Shown: positions 9,597-18,337, counted from the first letter of the stretch. The stretch is 64,000 nt of DNA from Microbulbifer pacificus (GCF_033723955.1 NZ_CP137555.1:4022001-4086000), one strand, 5' to 3'. Notes: a model not told the origin generated them from the letters alone. Made by a program: numbers and translations.

Positions 9597-10067
9597 ATGA
9601 CGGTAACCGCGTTTTACCAATCCCTGTGTGAACAGCTGTCTGGCTTGCTGTCCGATGAACGCGACTGGCTGGCGAATACGGCCAATGCCAGCGCTCTGCT
9701 GTTTCTGGAACTTCCGGATATCAACTGGGCAGGGTTTTATTTCCTTCACGACGATGAGCTGCGCCTGGGGCCATTCCAGGGCAAGCCGGCTTGCACCCGT
9801 ATTCCGGTGGGTGCGGGGGTTTGTGGCACTGCGGTGAAAACCAGTCAGTCCCAATTGGTGGAAGATGTCCATCAGTTCCCCGGACATATTGCCTGTGATG
9901 CGGTTTCGGCGTCCGAGGTTGTGGTGCCGCTTTACAATGGTGATCGCTGTATCGGCGTACTGGATATCGACAGCCCGCAGGTGGCGAGATTTACCGAGCA
10001 GGATCTCGCAGGTATCGAGGCGTTTGCGCAAACTCTGCTGAAACATTCCGACCTGCCGGCTGGGTAA
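9597..10067 (+). CDS. msrC: Free methionine-(R)-sulfoxide reductase (GAF domain)
   Basis: Small cytosolic GAF-domain enzyme of 156 residues that reduces free L-methionine-(R)-sulfoxide, using thioredoxin as reductant. Three cysteines at 66, 76 and 100 have exactly the spacing (10 and 24) of the catalytic and resolving cysteines of the E. coli fRMsr. Typical surroundings are present: NWAGFYF, LGPFQGKPACTRIPVGAGVCG and VVPL. The gene follows a terminator and has a purine-poor ribosome site. The methyltransferase-like gene follows 18 bases later in the same direction, so the two may be co-transcribed. Confidence 0.9.
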   Translation: MTVTAFYQSLCEQLSGLLSDERDWLANTANASALLFLELPDINWAGFYFLHDDELRLGPFQGKPACTRIPVGAGVCGTAVKTSQSQLVEDVHQFPGHIACDAVSASEVVVPLYNGDRCIGVLDIDSPQVARFTEQDLAGIEAFAQTLLKHSDLPAG

Positions 10068-10085
10068 GCAGGGTAAGGCTCAGGG

Positions 10086-10832
10086 ATGGCGCTGATCTGG
10101 CAGAAGCAGGTTGGGACGAACCGCTATGAGGTCCGGACCCACGGGGCGACGGTGCGGCTGTACAGTAATGGCGTGTTCCATTCACAGTGGAACCCGAACG
10201 ATCCGCTCAAGGGGTCGCTGTGGGAGCTGTTGTTGCTGCCCGCCTTTTTTCTGCCGCAGGGCAGGGTGCGGCGAGTGCTGATCCTCGGTGTTGGCGGTGG
10301 CGCGCTGATACGGTTACTGCAGCGCTTTGTTCAGCCCGAACAGATAGTCGGGGTGGACATAGATCGCCATCACCTGATGGTTGCGAAAAAGTTCTTCGGG
10401 GTCCGTGACGCCACTTTGGTTTGTGCAGATGCGCGGGTATTTGTGGCAGAGCTCGCCGCTGACAGCAACTCGGAACCTTTCGACCTGATCGTGGATGATC
10501 TGTTCGGGCACTGTGACGGCGTAGCGGAGCGGGCAATCGCCGCCGACAAGTCCTGGTGTAGCCAGCTGCTAAAACTGCTCGCTCCTGGTGGCCTGCTGGT
10601 CAGTAATTTTGGCTGTCGGTGCGAACTGCTGGAGAGCGGCTGGTGCGCACCGGAAATACGTCCGCGCTTGCAGGGTGCCTATAGCGCGGATCTTCCCGGG
10701 TATGAAAATTGTGTTGGTGTTTTCAGCCCAGCGCCGCTATCCCGCTCACTACTGACCAAATGGGCGCCCGCCCAAATCAATCCTTCCAATCCCTCCCGCA
10801 AGCTGCAGGCACGGCTGCGGATTCTTCGCTGA
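10086..10832 (+). CDS. Spermidine-synthase-like class I methyltransferase-fold protein
   Basis: A 248-residue protein with the Rossmann-like fold of spermidine synthases and SAM methyltransferases. Motif I is VLILGVGGGALIRLL (about residues 63-77), followed by the acidic motif VGVDID and the motif-IV-like FDLIVDDLFG. The N-terminus has the short beta-rich lead-in of the SpeE family. The overall length is somewhat short for a true polyamine synthase. The gatekeeper region is not clear enough to assign putrescine aminopropylation, so I call it a fold-level assignment only. Its position 18 bases after msrC suggests a short operon. Confidence 0.7.
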   Translation: MALIWQKQVGTNRYEVRTHGATVRLYSNGVFHSQWNPNDPLKGSLWELLLLPAFFLPQGRVRRVLILGVGGGALIRLLQRFVQPEQIVGVDIDRHHLMVAKKFFGVRDATLVCADARVFVAELAADSNSEPFDLIVDDLFGHCDGVAERAIAADKSWCSQLLKLLAPGGLLVSNFGCRCELLESGWCAPEIRPRLQGAYSADLPGYENCVGVFSPAPLSRSLLTKWAPAQINPSNPSRKLQARLRILR

Positions 10833-10884
10833 ACCGGATGTTTTCACGGTCATCGTACGTGGTGAACTGTCGGACAATTCCCGG

Positions 10885-10915
10885 TTGGCGTCTGAATGAT
10901 CCCTGAGTCTATACT
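10885..10915 (+). promoter_or_regulatory. Possible sigma-70 promoter for the ferritin-like gene
   Basis: A TATACT -10-like hexamer at 10910-10915 has a TTGGCG -35-like hexamer at 10885-10890. The 19-base spacer is longer than ideal. It lies 33 bases before the ATG at 10949. Confidence 0.35.
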
Positions 10916-10948
10916 GGATTTAGACAGTTGTTTTCCCGGGATCAGTTG

Positions 10949-11404
10949 ATGCGGTACAAGACCTTGGAAGATGTGATTCAGGAAGGAAGGGAGTTTCACC
11001 TGAAGTTGAGCCGGCAATATGAAGAATTCGAATTAGTGAGCGCGAACGCGCGGGCGTGTTTGTTGCTGGATCAGTTGAAGCGGCGGGAGTTGTCCATGAC
11101 CCATACGCTGGAAAATTTCCGCGAGGATATAGGGGAAGGTGCCCTGCACACCTGGGTCCAGTTCGCGCCTGAAGGGCGCGAGCCAGAACTCTTGCAGCGT
11201 CTACGTAATACCGATATCAGTGACGTGGATGCCATTGGTCAGGTGGCGATGGATATTGAAATCTATCTGGCTGATCAGTACCGGGACCTGTTGCTGATCG
11301 CGGATACCCCGAGTGCCAAGCACGCGTTGGAGCGATTACTGGAGCTCGAACAGTTGGAGGAACACACCTTGTCCACCAACCTATTCAATTTGCGGGATTA
11401 CTGA
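10949..11404 (+). CDS. Helical ferritin-like protein of unknown function
   Basis: A 151-residue, almost entirely helical protein. Glu and His residues recur in helix-like positions (ELSMTHTLENF and ELEQLEEHTLS), which resembles the four-helix ferritin/rubrerythrin fold. I do not see a complete di-iron site and therefore claim only the fold. An in-frame TTG lies 21 bases upstream (10928), but the ATG at 10949 is preferred because it begins MRYKTLEDVI, the natural start of the first helix. It is convergent with rsmC, whose stop lies only 13 bases away. The function could be metal or stress related, but no neighbour supports this. Confidence 0.6.
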   Translation: MRYKTLEDVIQEGREFHLKLSRQYEEFELVSANARACLLLDQLKRRELSMTHTLENFREDIGEGALHTWVQFAPEGREPELLQRLRNTDISDVDAIGQVAMDIEIYLADQYRDLLLIADTPSAKHALERLLELEQLEEHTLSTNLFNLRDY

Positions 11405-11417
11405 TTTTTTGTCGGCA

Positions 11418-12452
11418 CTATTTGCTCAGCCGGTAAACACAGAATCCTTTTTCTCTGCTCAGCGGTTCCACTTTCTGGAAGATGCCTTCGGCTTTCCTGC
11501 TGACGGGGATAAATTCATTGACTACAAAGAGGGCCTGCCCTCCGGCCCTTAATATGCGTGCCGCCTGCTGCAGAAAGCGCTCGGTAAGATCGCCTTCTAC
11601 CTGGAACCCCTGATGGAACGGTGGATTGCAGATCAGAAAATCGGCAGAGCTCGATTCGATTTCACTGCCTGCATCGCCCGCGCTCACACTTCCGTGAATA
11701 TTCAGTGCCTGGAAATTTTCTCTGCAGGTGAGAATCGCGGCCGCATTGTTGTCTGAAGCGCGAATGTGCAGCTGTTCTGGTGCGGTCGCCAGGGCTACCG
11801 CCTGGGCACTGAGATAACCGTAGCCGCAGCCGAGATCGACGATACGCACTTCAGTGTTTTTATCCGTTGGCAGGAATTCGCGGAGCTCGCTGGCGAGCAG
11901 TGCACTGCCGACATCTATTTTGTTCCAGCCAAACAGCCCGGGCTTCGACCAGAGCCCGCCCAGCGCATCCGGCTGGCGAAGGCTGGTGTAATTACTGTCA
12001 TCCAGTGCCGCGCCAGTGTTGGCTTCGTAAAGGCGGTTAATACTAAGGTAGTCGTTGCCATGCTTCTGCAGTTGTTTGACACAGCCCAGTCTCGCAGCGG
12101 CCTTTTGCGCATAGGTCTTTATGCCGCTGGATTTTTCGCCCAGAAGTAGCAGCTCTCCGCCATCCAGCAGCGTTTCCACCGCTGAATTGATGACGTGATG
12201 CACTGCGGCCTTTTCTTTGGAAACGGGATACACAATACGGGAATATTTTTCGCCGCTGGAGGCCAGCTCAAAATCATTGAAGCGTGCAGAAATGCCCAGC
12301 GCTTCCGCAGCGCGGACAACATCCCAGCGATTACTGAGTAGTTTGCCGGCAAACTGGATACCGGACACCAGCAGCGTTTTGCTGTTTTCGTCCGCAATCC
12401 ACAGGGCATTTTGGTCGCAATCGCGCAGTACTTGTGAGAGCAGGGTGTGCAT
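11418..12452 (-). CDS. rsmC: 16S rRNA (guanine-N2) methyltransferase, RsmC-like
   Basis: A 344-residue SAM-dependent RNA methyltransferase with the two-domain RsmC/RlmG layout. A degenerate N-terminal methyltransferase-like half (about 1-180) contributes RNA binding. The catalytic C-terminal half carries VDLGCGYGYLS (motif I) and NPPFHQGF, the NPPF motif of N2-guanine methylation. The length matches RsmC (343 in E. coli) better than RlmG, and NPPFH followed by G is typical of RsmC, which modifies G1207 of 16S rRNA. The RlmG alternative cannot be fully excluded. It begins 38 bases after rsuA ends on the same strand, so folD-rsuA-rsmC probably forms one transcript with a ribosome-modification theme. 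Confidence 0.78.
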   Translation of the reverse strand: MHTLLSQVLRDCDQNALWIADENSKTLLVSGIQFAGKLLSNRWDVVRAAEALGISARFNDFELASSGEKYSRIVYPVSKEKAAVHHVINSAVETLLDGGELLLLGEKSSGIKTYAQKAAARLGCVKQLQKHGNDYLSINRLYEANTGAALDDSNYTSLRQPDALGGLWSKPGLFGWNKIDVGSALLASELREFLPTDKNTEVRIVDLGCGYGYLSAQAVALATAPEQLHIRASDNNAAAILTCRENFQALNIHGSVSAGDAGSEIESSSADFLICNPPFHQGFQVEGDLTERFLQQAARILRAGGQALFVVNEFIPVSRKAEGIFQKVEPLSREKGFCVYRLSK

Positions 12453-12490
12453 GTTCCGGGAATCTTTCTAAAGGTACTTCTGTGGTGCGA

Positions 12491-13246
12491 TCAATCCGCA
12501 TCGGATTCATGAGTGTCGGTGCCGTGCAGTTCCGGCCCGCCGACGCTGGCGACTTCCTCGGCACTGAGCAGCCTGTATTCCCCTTCGGTGAGCTCTTCGT
12601 CCAGTACTATGTCACCGATGCGCTCGCGGTGTAGCTCCAGCACGCGATTGCCGAGCGCGCCAAACATCCGTTTGACCTGATGGTAGCGTCCCTCGCTGAT
12701 GGTGATGCGCACCTCATTGCGGTAGAGAATTTCCAGCTCTGCGGGCTTGGTGCGCTTCTTTTCGTTGTTCAGCCAGATACCTTTGGCGAACTTGTCGATT
12801 GCGCTTTCATCAATGGGGTCGGCCAGGTGTGCGTAGTAGGTCTTGGCGCAGTGATGGCGGGGGGATGTGATACGGTGTGACCATTGACCGTCGTCGGTAA
12901 TCAACACCAGACCGGTGGTGTCTATATCCAGGCGGCCGGCAATATGCAGTTTGTGCTTGTTGGGTTCATCCAGCAGGTCGAGCACCGTGGGGTGCTCGCC
13001 ATCTTTGGTTGCGCAGACATAGCCCAACGGCTTATTCAGCATGATGTAGCGCGGGCCCGCTTCCGTGAGCAGATCGCCGTCCAGGCAGAGCTCATCGGTA
13101 TCCTGGATTTTGACCGAGGGGTCGGTCACCGTCATGCCATTGACGGTGATCCGCTGCTGCTTTGCCGCCCGCTTGACTTCCGCCCGCGACAGGTCGGTGA
13201 CCTGGCTGATGGCCTTGTCGAGGCGCAGGGTTTTACCGTCAGCCAA
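12491..13246 (-). CDS. rsuA: 16S rRNA pseudouridine synthase RsuA-type
   Basis: Pseudouridine synthase of the RsuA/RluB family, 251 residues from the chosen start. An N-terminal S4 RNA-binding domain ([19 protein letters not shown]) is followed by a catalytic domain with [10 protein letters not shown], whose Asp is the nucleophile. RsuA modifies U516 of 16S rRNA. Two TTG codons are candidate starts, 13267 and 13246. The inner one overlaps the folD stop, has a GAGAAGAAG purine stretch in front and gives the normal short lead-in to the S4 domain, so I prefer it. The C-terminus has a short acidic tail. The gene lies between folD and rsmC on the same strand. Confidence 0.88.
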   Translation of the reverse strand: MADGKTLRLDKAISQVTDLSRAEVKRAAKQQRITVNGMTVTDPSVKIQDTDELCLDGDLLTEAGPRYIMLNKPLGYVCATKDGEHPTVLDLLDEPNKHKLHIAGRLDIDTTGLVLITDDGQWSHRITSPRHHCAKTYYAHLADPIDESAIDKFAKGIWLNNEKKRTKPAELEILYRNEVRITISEGRYHQVKRMFGALGNRVLELHRERIGDIVLDEELTEGEYRLLSAEEVASVGGPELHGTDTHESDAD

Positions 13247-14084
13247 TCTTCTTCTCGCCGGAATCAACGGACTGATAGATAAGGGTGTTGATGGTCATTG
13301 GGCCAACGCCACCCGGTACCGGAGTGTAGGCCGCAACGCGATCCACCAGCGGGCCGAGTTCGATATCTCCGACACCGCCGGGGTGGTAGCCGGCATCCAC
13401 AACCACGGCGCCGTCCTTGATCCACCCGGCCTTGATAAATTCCGGGCGACCAACGGCGCCAACAATGATATCGGCACGGCGAATGTGGTCTGCGAGATCT
13501 TTGGTGCGGGAGTGGCAGATAGTGACGGTAGCGTTGGCGTTCAATAGCATTGCTGCCATGGGCTTGCCGAGAATCGGGCTGCGGCCGACAACCACGGCGT
13601 GCTTGCCTTCAAATTCGATGTTGTAGGCTTCCAGCAGGCGCATGATGCCTTTGGGGGTCGCGCAACCGTAGGCTTCTTCGCCCATCGCCATGCGGCCGAA
13701 GCCGAGACAGGTCACACCGTCGACATCCTTTTCCAGTGCAATCGCGTCAAAGCACGCGCGTTCATCAATCTGCTCCGGCACCGGATGCTGTAACAGGATG
13801 CCGTGCACGTTCGGGTTGCCATTCAGCTCTTCGATTTTCGCCAGCAGCTCCTCGGTAGTAGTGGAGGAGGGCAGCTCTACCTGCAGGGAATCCATGCCGA
13901 TGCGGTGACAGGCATTGCCCTTCATCTTTACATAGGTAGCCGAAGCCGGATCGTCGCCCACCAAAATGGTGGCGAGGATCGGAGTCTGGCCGCCGCTTTT
14001 TTCTTTCAGTGCGGCAACACGCGTGGAGAGTTCTTGTTCGGTTTTCTGGGCAAGAGCCTTGCCGTCCAGAACCAGTGCAGACAT
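13239..14084 (-). CDS. folD: Bifunctional methylenetetrahydrofolate dehydrogenase/cyclohydrolase
   Basis: Cytosolic one-carbon enzyme that interconverts 5,10-methylene- and 10-formyl-tetrahydrofolate with NADP. At 281 residues it is the standard FolD length. It shows YVKMKG with the catalytic Lys, the substrate loop [11 protein letters not shown], the nucleotide-binding [11 protein letters not shown] and the C-terminal signature PGGVGPMTI. The start is ATG at 14084. The end overlaps the presumed rsuA start, so translation is coupled. The tRNA cluster is transcribed divergently about 260 bases away. Confidence 0.96.
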   Translation of the reverse strand: MSALVLDGKALAQKTEQELSTRVAALKEKSGGQTPILATILVGDDPASATYVKMKGNACHRIGMDSLQVELPSSTTTEELLAKIEELNGNPNVHGILLQHPVPEQIDERACFDAIALEKDVDGVTCLGFGRMAMGEEAYGCATPKGIMRLLEAYNIEFEGKHAVVVGRSPILGKPMAAMLLNANATVTICHSRTKDLADHIRRADIIVGAVGRPEFIKAGWIKDGAVVVDAGYHPGGVGDIELGPLVDRVAAYTPVPGGVGPMTINTLIYQSVDSGEKKIG

Positions 14085-14284
14085 AGAAATATCTCAACTT
14101 GATCGATGAGCCGGGCGCCAGAATTGGGCAGGCTCTATTGGAGGTTGTGTGGAAGCTTAATGAAAGGGCGCTATTTTCGCACAGGCAGCAAACAATTTCC
14201 CTATAGAGTAAGCCGCGAGAACTGCGTGGCCGGGAGCGGATGAGTGAAAGGTTAAATTTCTTTAAAAATAATAGCTTAGCGCCG

Positions 14285-14313
14285 TTGACACCCCCGGGGG
14301 CCGCAAGTAATAT
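14285..14313 (+). promoter_or_regulatory. Strong sigma-70 promoter of the tRNA-Pro/Arg/His cluster
   Basis: Perfect -35 TTGACA at 14285-14290, a 17-base spacer and -10 TAATAT at 14308-14313. A GC-rich discriminator (GCGCGCT) follows, a feature of stable-RNA promoters under stringent control. Transcription would start about 28 bases before tRNA-Pro. The remainder of the 264-base folD-tRNA gap shows no other clear feature. Confidence 0.85.
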
Positions 14314-14348
14314 GCGCGCTCTCTCACGGGGTCAGCCCCTAAGGGAAT

Positions 14349-14425
14349 CGGGGCATAGCGCAGTCTGGTAGCGCGCCTGCTTTGGGAGCAGGATGTCGGG
14401 GGTTCGAATCCCTCTGCCCCGACCA
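14349..14425 (+). tRNA. tRNA-Pro (anticodon TGG)
   Basis: 77 bases with the CCA end encoded. The acceptor stem CGGGGCA pairs with TGCCCCG. The anticodon loop contains TGG (CTTTGGGA). The T-arm is GGTTCGAATCC. It is the first gene of a three-tRNA cluster. Confidence 0.97.
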
Positions 14426-14442
14426 GATTACCGGGTTTTCTT

Positions 14443-14519
14443 GCGCCCGTAGCTCAGCTGGATAGAGCATCCGCCTTCTAAGCGGATGGTCGCAGGTTCG
14501 AGTCCTGCCGGGCGCGCCA
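14443..14519 (+). tRNA. tRNA-Arg (anticodon TCT)
   Basis: 77 bases with encoded CCA. Acceptor arms are GCGCCCG and CGGGCGC. The anticodon loop is CTTCTAA, giving TCT, which reads AGA/AGG. It lies 17 bases after tRNA-Pro in the same transcript. Confidence 0.97.
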
Positions 14520-14593
14520 TACTTTAATGGTGGCTGCGAGCTTGGTGGGCTTTTGATGGTCCGCAGTGAGCTTCTAGTCGCAGGACTATTCCG

Positions 14594-14688
14594 GCCAGTC
14601 AGCATAGCTGACTGGCGCCAGAACAATCGCAAAGCGGTGCTTTGCAAGCAATTGTTCTGGCCCTGCCGGGCTTTATGCCGGAGCAGGG
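14594..14688 (+). ncRNA. Triple-hairpin island between tRNA-Arg and tRNA-His
   Basis: Three adjacent stem-loops fill 95 bases. The first is a perfect 10-bp stem with a three-base loop (14594-14603/14607-14616). The second is an interrupted 17-bp stem (14618-14627 with 14651-14660, and 14629-14635 with 14639-14645). The third is a 6-bp stem (14661-14666/14683-14688) with further inner pairing. There is no tRNA cloverleaf and no convincing ORF. It could be an RNA processing element of the tRNA precursor, a small RNA or a palindromic repeat. The structure is clear; a product is only a possibility. Confidence 0.4.
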
Positions 14689-14730
14689 ACATTGGTGTCG
14701 CCACAAGGCATCAATTAAAACTTTATCAAT

Positions 14731-14807
14731 GGTGGCCGTAGCTCAGTTGGTAGAGCACAGGATTGTGGCTCCTGAGGTCGCGGGTTCGATCCCCGTCGGC
14801 CACCCCA
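14731..14807 (+). tRNA. tRNA-His (anticodon GTG)
   Basis: 77 bases including the G-1 residue characteristic of tRNA-His and an encoded CCA. Acceptor arms are GGTGGCCG and CGGCCACC. The anticodon loop TTGTGGC contains GTG. Confidence 0.97.
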
Positions 14808-14829
14808 TATTTGACCTTCTGGTCCCATA

Positions 14830-14857
14830 AACCCGGCTATATGCCGGGTTTTTTGGT
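14830..14857 (+). terminator. Intrinsic terminator of the tRNA cluster
   Basis: A perfect 8-bp stem (14830-14837 with 14843-14850), a five-base loop and a T-rich tail. It is placed 22 bases after tRNA-His. Confidence 0.88.
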
Positions 14858-14986
14858 TTTTGGGCTTTATTGTTCTATGGGTTGCCTTTACCTGGGTTGG
14901 GGCGATCTAGGATAATGCGCGCCAGTTTTGTGATTTCGGCCGTGGAATTGGCCGGATTTAACCATTTGGTAGTTAGGGGAAGAAAC

Positions 14987-15610
14987 GTGACGGAAGTAGT
15001 AGAGCGCAAGGCAACCAATGTTCACTGGCACGACGGAGAGGTAACTCGTGGTGACCGTGCTGCAATGCTGGGTCATAAAGGTGTGACCTTGTGGTTTACC
15101 GGCCTCTCCGGCTCTGGCAAAAGCACCGTAGCGGTGGCGGTGGAGAAGGCGCTCACCGCTCGCGGTGTGCTGAGCTATCGCCTGGATGGCGACAATATCC
15201 GCCTCGGCATCAATTCCAACCTGGGCTTCTCCGCGGAAGACCGCCAGGAAAATATCCGTCGCGTGGGCGAAATCTCCAAGCTGTTTGCCGATACCGGAGT
15301 GGTTGTATTGAGCAGCTTTATCAGCCCGTATTCTGAAGACCGCGCTTTGGTGCGTAAGGTGCACGAAGAGGGTGACCTTCCTTTTATGGAAGTCTTTATT
15401 GACTGCTCCCTGGAAGCGGCGGAAGAGCGCGACCCTAAAGGCCTGTACAAGAAAGCCCGCGCCGGTGAAATTCGTGGTTTCACTGGTATCGATGACCCCT
15501 ATGAAGCGCCGGTAAATCCGGAGCTCCACCTGCGCACCGACCAGATGACGCTGGAAGAGGAAGTGGATGCGGTGATCAAGTCCCTTCAGCAGCGCGGTAT
15601 CATCGTCTGA
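14987..15610 (+). CDS. cysC: Adenylylsulfate (APS) kinase
   Basis: Phosphorylates adenosine 5'-phosphosulfate at the 3' position to make PAPS. The 207-residue protein has the P-loop GLSGSGKST, the DGDNIR substrate motif, the [16 protein letters not shown] lid region and the DDPYEAP segment typical of CysC. The start is taken as GTG at 14987, preceded by AGGGGAAG. An in-frame TTG at 14870 would add 39 unconserved residues. The usual partners cysD and cysN (ATP sulfurylase) are not adjacent. PAPS made here could serve either sulfate reduction or sulfotransferases, and the window does not decide between them. Confidence 0.93.
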   Translation: MTEVVERKATNVHWHDGEVTRGDRAAMLGHKGVTLWFTGLSGSGKSTVAVAVEKALTARGVLSYRLDGDNIRLGINSNLGFSAEDRQENIRRVGEISKLFADTGVVVLSSFISPYSEDRALVRKVHEEGDLPFMEVFIDCSLEAAEERDPKGLYKKARAGEIRGFTGIDDPYEAPVNPELHLRTDQMTLEEEVDAVIKSLQQRGIIV

Positions 15611-15620
15611 CATCTGTCTG

Positions 15621-15700
15621 ATTGGCAGCCCGTCGCTGAAATTCTCGATGTGCTGCCAATTTGCTGTTCCGGGGCAAAAAATTGTTCGATTGCCCCGGAA
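15621..15700 (+). other. Two tandem stem-loops after cysC
   Basis: The first stem is 9 bp (15621-15629 with 15652-15660, 22-base loop). The second is a perfect 11 bp (15667-15677 with 15690-15700), followed by ATTCTT. The second could be a weak terminator of cysC, since its U-tract is poor. The rest of the 318-base gap up to 15928 shows no gene. Confidence 0.5.
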
Positions 15701-15928
15701 ATTCTTACTTCCATTCTTTGAGTTCTGCGTTCCTGCAGTCTAAATTTTAAACGACTTTTTCCGCAGAATTTTCTTCGAGTTTACTCGCCCGCCAAGTCTC
15801 CGACGCTTTTCCCGGCGCCACATATACTGTTGCTGTGCCACTTCAATTACTAGATCTGACTGTTGATACAGTTTGACCTTGAACTGTTTTGGTACAAGGA
15901 AAGGACGTAATGGCGTATGGAGGCGTAT

Positions 15929-18337
15929 ATGGCTTGGAGCGCAAGGAGCATCTCTGCGCGGCGGTTCGGCACTCGGCGAATAGTGACCGCTATAGTGGCC
16001 TCATTTTTTGTACTACTCGGTCTCGGCTGCTGGTTTGTTTATGAAAAGCTGCCGCGCATTCCCGGTGTTCCCAATGCGCCTGTTGTGGGAGTGCCGGCCG
16101 GAGCTTTGGATCATACCCCTAAGCCGGCCTACTCTGGTGAGCACCCGCGCAAGAGCGGCCGCCCGGCTGAATATTTTCCGTTTCCCATCGCTATTGGTGA
16201 AACCGGCCCCGTAGAAACTTTATTTTCTGGACCATCCACTTATCCATTTTTGTGCGGTGAAAATTCCGTTACAAAAGTTCAGCCTTTGGTCGATAACCAC
16301 AGCGGCGAAGGTGTTCCCATATTTGACCTGGATGAAAGCGGAAAACAGACCGATGTCGTGGTTGGTTACAGTCGTGACTGCAGCCACACTACAGCGGTTT
16401 CCTACTTTTATCGCAGCACGCTGGACGGATTGTTTTACCCTCTGGAAAAAGCGAAAAATGATATCGACCAGGTGACGGTCAATGGCAAAACCACGGATTT
16501 TGTTGTGCGGCTGGAAACCGGAACCATAAACCGCTTCTTCTATGCCATTGCCGTCTTGCGGGGTGACGGGGAAAGTGCCGATAAACCAACAACCAGCAAC
16601 TGGAATCGGCGGTTGATCTATCAGTTTCGCGGAGGCGTTGGTATCGGGCGCCGTCAGGGCGATATATCGCGAAAGTCAATTATCGATCGCCGTGAGGATC
16701 AACTTGCGCGCGGCTACGCCGTAGTTTATTCGACCGCAAATCAAACCAGTAATCACTACAATATCTGGCTCGCGGAAGACACCGCGCGTCGTCTGAAAAA
16801 GCAATTCGCAGCGCTTTATGCAGAGCCCATGTATACCGTAGGTATCGGTGGTTCTGGTGGTGCGATCCAGCAATATTTGCTCGCGCAAAATGCCCCTGGT
16901 GTTCTCGACGCTGCGCTTCCGCTGTATTCCTATCCGGACATGGTTAGCCAGACCATCTACGTATTTGACTGCGAACCATTGGAATATTTTTTCGATGTGG
17001 TTTCCGCAGAAAACCCGCGCTGGAAGGACGTGAAGGAACGCGAGGCAATTATCGGTCTGTCGTCTCAGAAAAATTTTGAACATCGGTTCAAGGCCCTGGA
17101 AAATGCGGCATCCATGTTTGATGGACGTTATCGTGGTGTCGCGGATGGTGCATCGGAATGTGTGCAGGGCTGGCGCGGCTTAGTGCCGCTGGTAAATAAC
17201 CCCAACTTTGTGCATTTCAGCAAGAGTTTTACCGATCCCGTCGCAAAGAACACTCACTGGACGCACTGGGAAGATCTGCGCGATTTTTACGGCGCAGGCC
17301 AGGATGGATATGCCAATAGTGCCTGGGATAACCAGGGTGTTCAGTACGGTCTGGAGGCCCTGAAACAGGGAGTGATCAGCGTAGATGAATTCCTGCGCAT
17401 GAATGCCACCATTGGCGGCTGGAAAACACCGACAGAGCAGGGCGGTGAAAAACTCTGGTTTATGAACGGAGAGCTGTTTCCGGTTGAACTCTCGGTATGG
17501 AGTGAGCAGAACATGAATCTCGGCAATCTGGATAATCCCGCGCCGAGAAGCGTCGCCAGTGTGCAGGCCATCGAGGGGATCTATCGCTCTGGCCACATCT
17601 TTCTTGGTGATGTGGAAATCCCGATCCTAGACGTGCGCCACTATCTTGAGGGTGAACTGGATATGCACCACAGCCTGGCGTCCTTCGCCAGCCGGGAGCG
17701 CATCCGCCACGCCCGCGGCCATGCGGATAACCAGCTGATATGGATGAGCCATAAGAGCTACAACCCTATCGACGAGGCGCTCGACATCATCGATCACTGG
17801 ATGCAGAAGATTATTGAGCACCCCGAATTGGGTGTGGCAGGCAACAAGCCGGTGGAGGCCACCGATCGCTGTTTTGACAAGGATGGCAATGTTATTGCCG
17901 CAGGACCTCATGTTTGGGATGGCGAGTGGAACCACAAGTCAGATGGCGCCTGTATGCAAACGTATCCAATCTACAGCACCTCTCGCCAGGTGGCGGGCGG
18001 CCCAATTACTGGCGACATTTTCAAATGCGAACTGCAGCCACTTGAGCGAGCACTAGCCAAGAATATTTACGGTCCAGCGTCAACTGCGATTGTTGAGCGT
18101 ATTGAGGATATGCGCAGAATATTCCCGGATGGCGTTTGTAACTTCAGCGCGCCGGATGTGGGGCGTCCAAAAGAGCGCCTTATTCAGCATGGTGGTGATG
18201 TCATCATTGCAGGGCGTTCAGTTAGTGCGGATTATCGTCAACTGCCTGAGGATGTTGCCCAGGAGCAGGAGAAACCACAGGACGAAGTTCAACCGACGCC
18301 GGTTTCTGCAAAGGGAGAGGGTGCGCGCATAGACTGA
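15929..18337 (+). CDS. Large exported DUF6351-type alpha/beta-hydrolase-like protein
   Basis: An 802-residue protein with a basic N-terminus and one hydrophobic segment (about residues 15-34) that either anchors it or exports it, leaving most of the chain in the periplasm or outside. A GIGGSGGAIQQ motif has the nucleophile-elbow look (G-x-S-x-G) of a serine hydrolase, and the overall pattern matches the DUF6351 family. Substrate and role are unknown. An in-frame ATG at 15917 would add four residues, but the ATG at 15929 has a textbook GGAGG five bases upstream. Cysteines occur throughout, compatible with disulfides. The gene stands alone between two tRNA groups. Confidence 0.75.
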   Translation: MAWSARSISARRFGTRRIVTAIVASFFVLLGLGCWFVYEKLPRIPGVPNAPVVGVPAGALDHTPKPAYSGEHPRKSGRPAEYFPFPIAIGETGPVETLFSGPSTYPFLCGENSVTKVQPLVDNHSGEGVPIFDLDESGKQTDVVVGYSRDCSHTTAVSYFYRSTLDGLFYPLEKAKNDIDQVTVNGKTTDFVVRLETGTINRFFYAIAVLRGDGESADKPTTSNWNRRLIYQFRGGVGIGRRQGDISRKSIIDRREDQLARGYAVVYSTANQTSNHYNIWLAEDTARRLKKQFAALYAEPMYTVGIGGSGGAIQQYLLAQNAPGVLDAALPLYSYPDMVSQTIYVFDCEPLEYFFDVVSAENPRWKDVKEREAIIGLSSQKNFEHRFKALENAASMFDGRYRGVADGASECVQGWRGLVPLVNNPNFVHFSKSFTDPVAKNTHWTHWEDLRDFYGAGQDGYANSAWDNQGVQYGLEALKQGVISVDEFLRMNATIGGWKTPTEQGGEKLWFMNGELFPVELSVWSEQNMNLGNLDNPAPRSVASVQAIEGIYRSGHIFLGDVEIPILDVRHYLEGELDMHHSLASFASRERIRHARGHADNQLIWMSHKSYNPIDEALDIIDHWMQKIIEHPELGVAGNKPVEATDRCFDKDGNVIAAGPHVWDGEWNHKSDGACMQTYPIYSTSRQVAGGPITGDIFKCELQPLERALAKNIYGPASTAIVERIEDMRRIFPDGVCNFSAPDVGRPKERLIQHGGDVIIAGRSVSADYRQLPEDVAQEQEKPQDEVQPTPVSAKGEGARID

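Noticed and set aside
14520..14730. A fourth tRNA (for example tRNA-Leu) between tRNA-Arg and tRNA-His
   Set aside because: The region is highly structured but lacks the D-arm and T-arm consensus and an anticodon arm of a tRNA.
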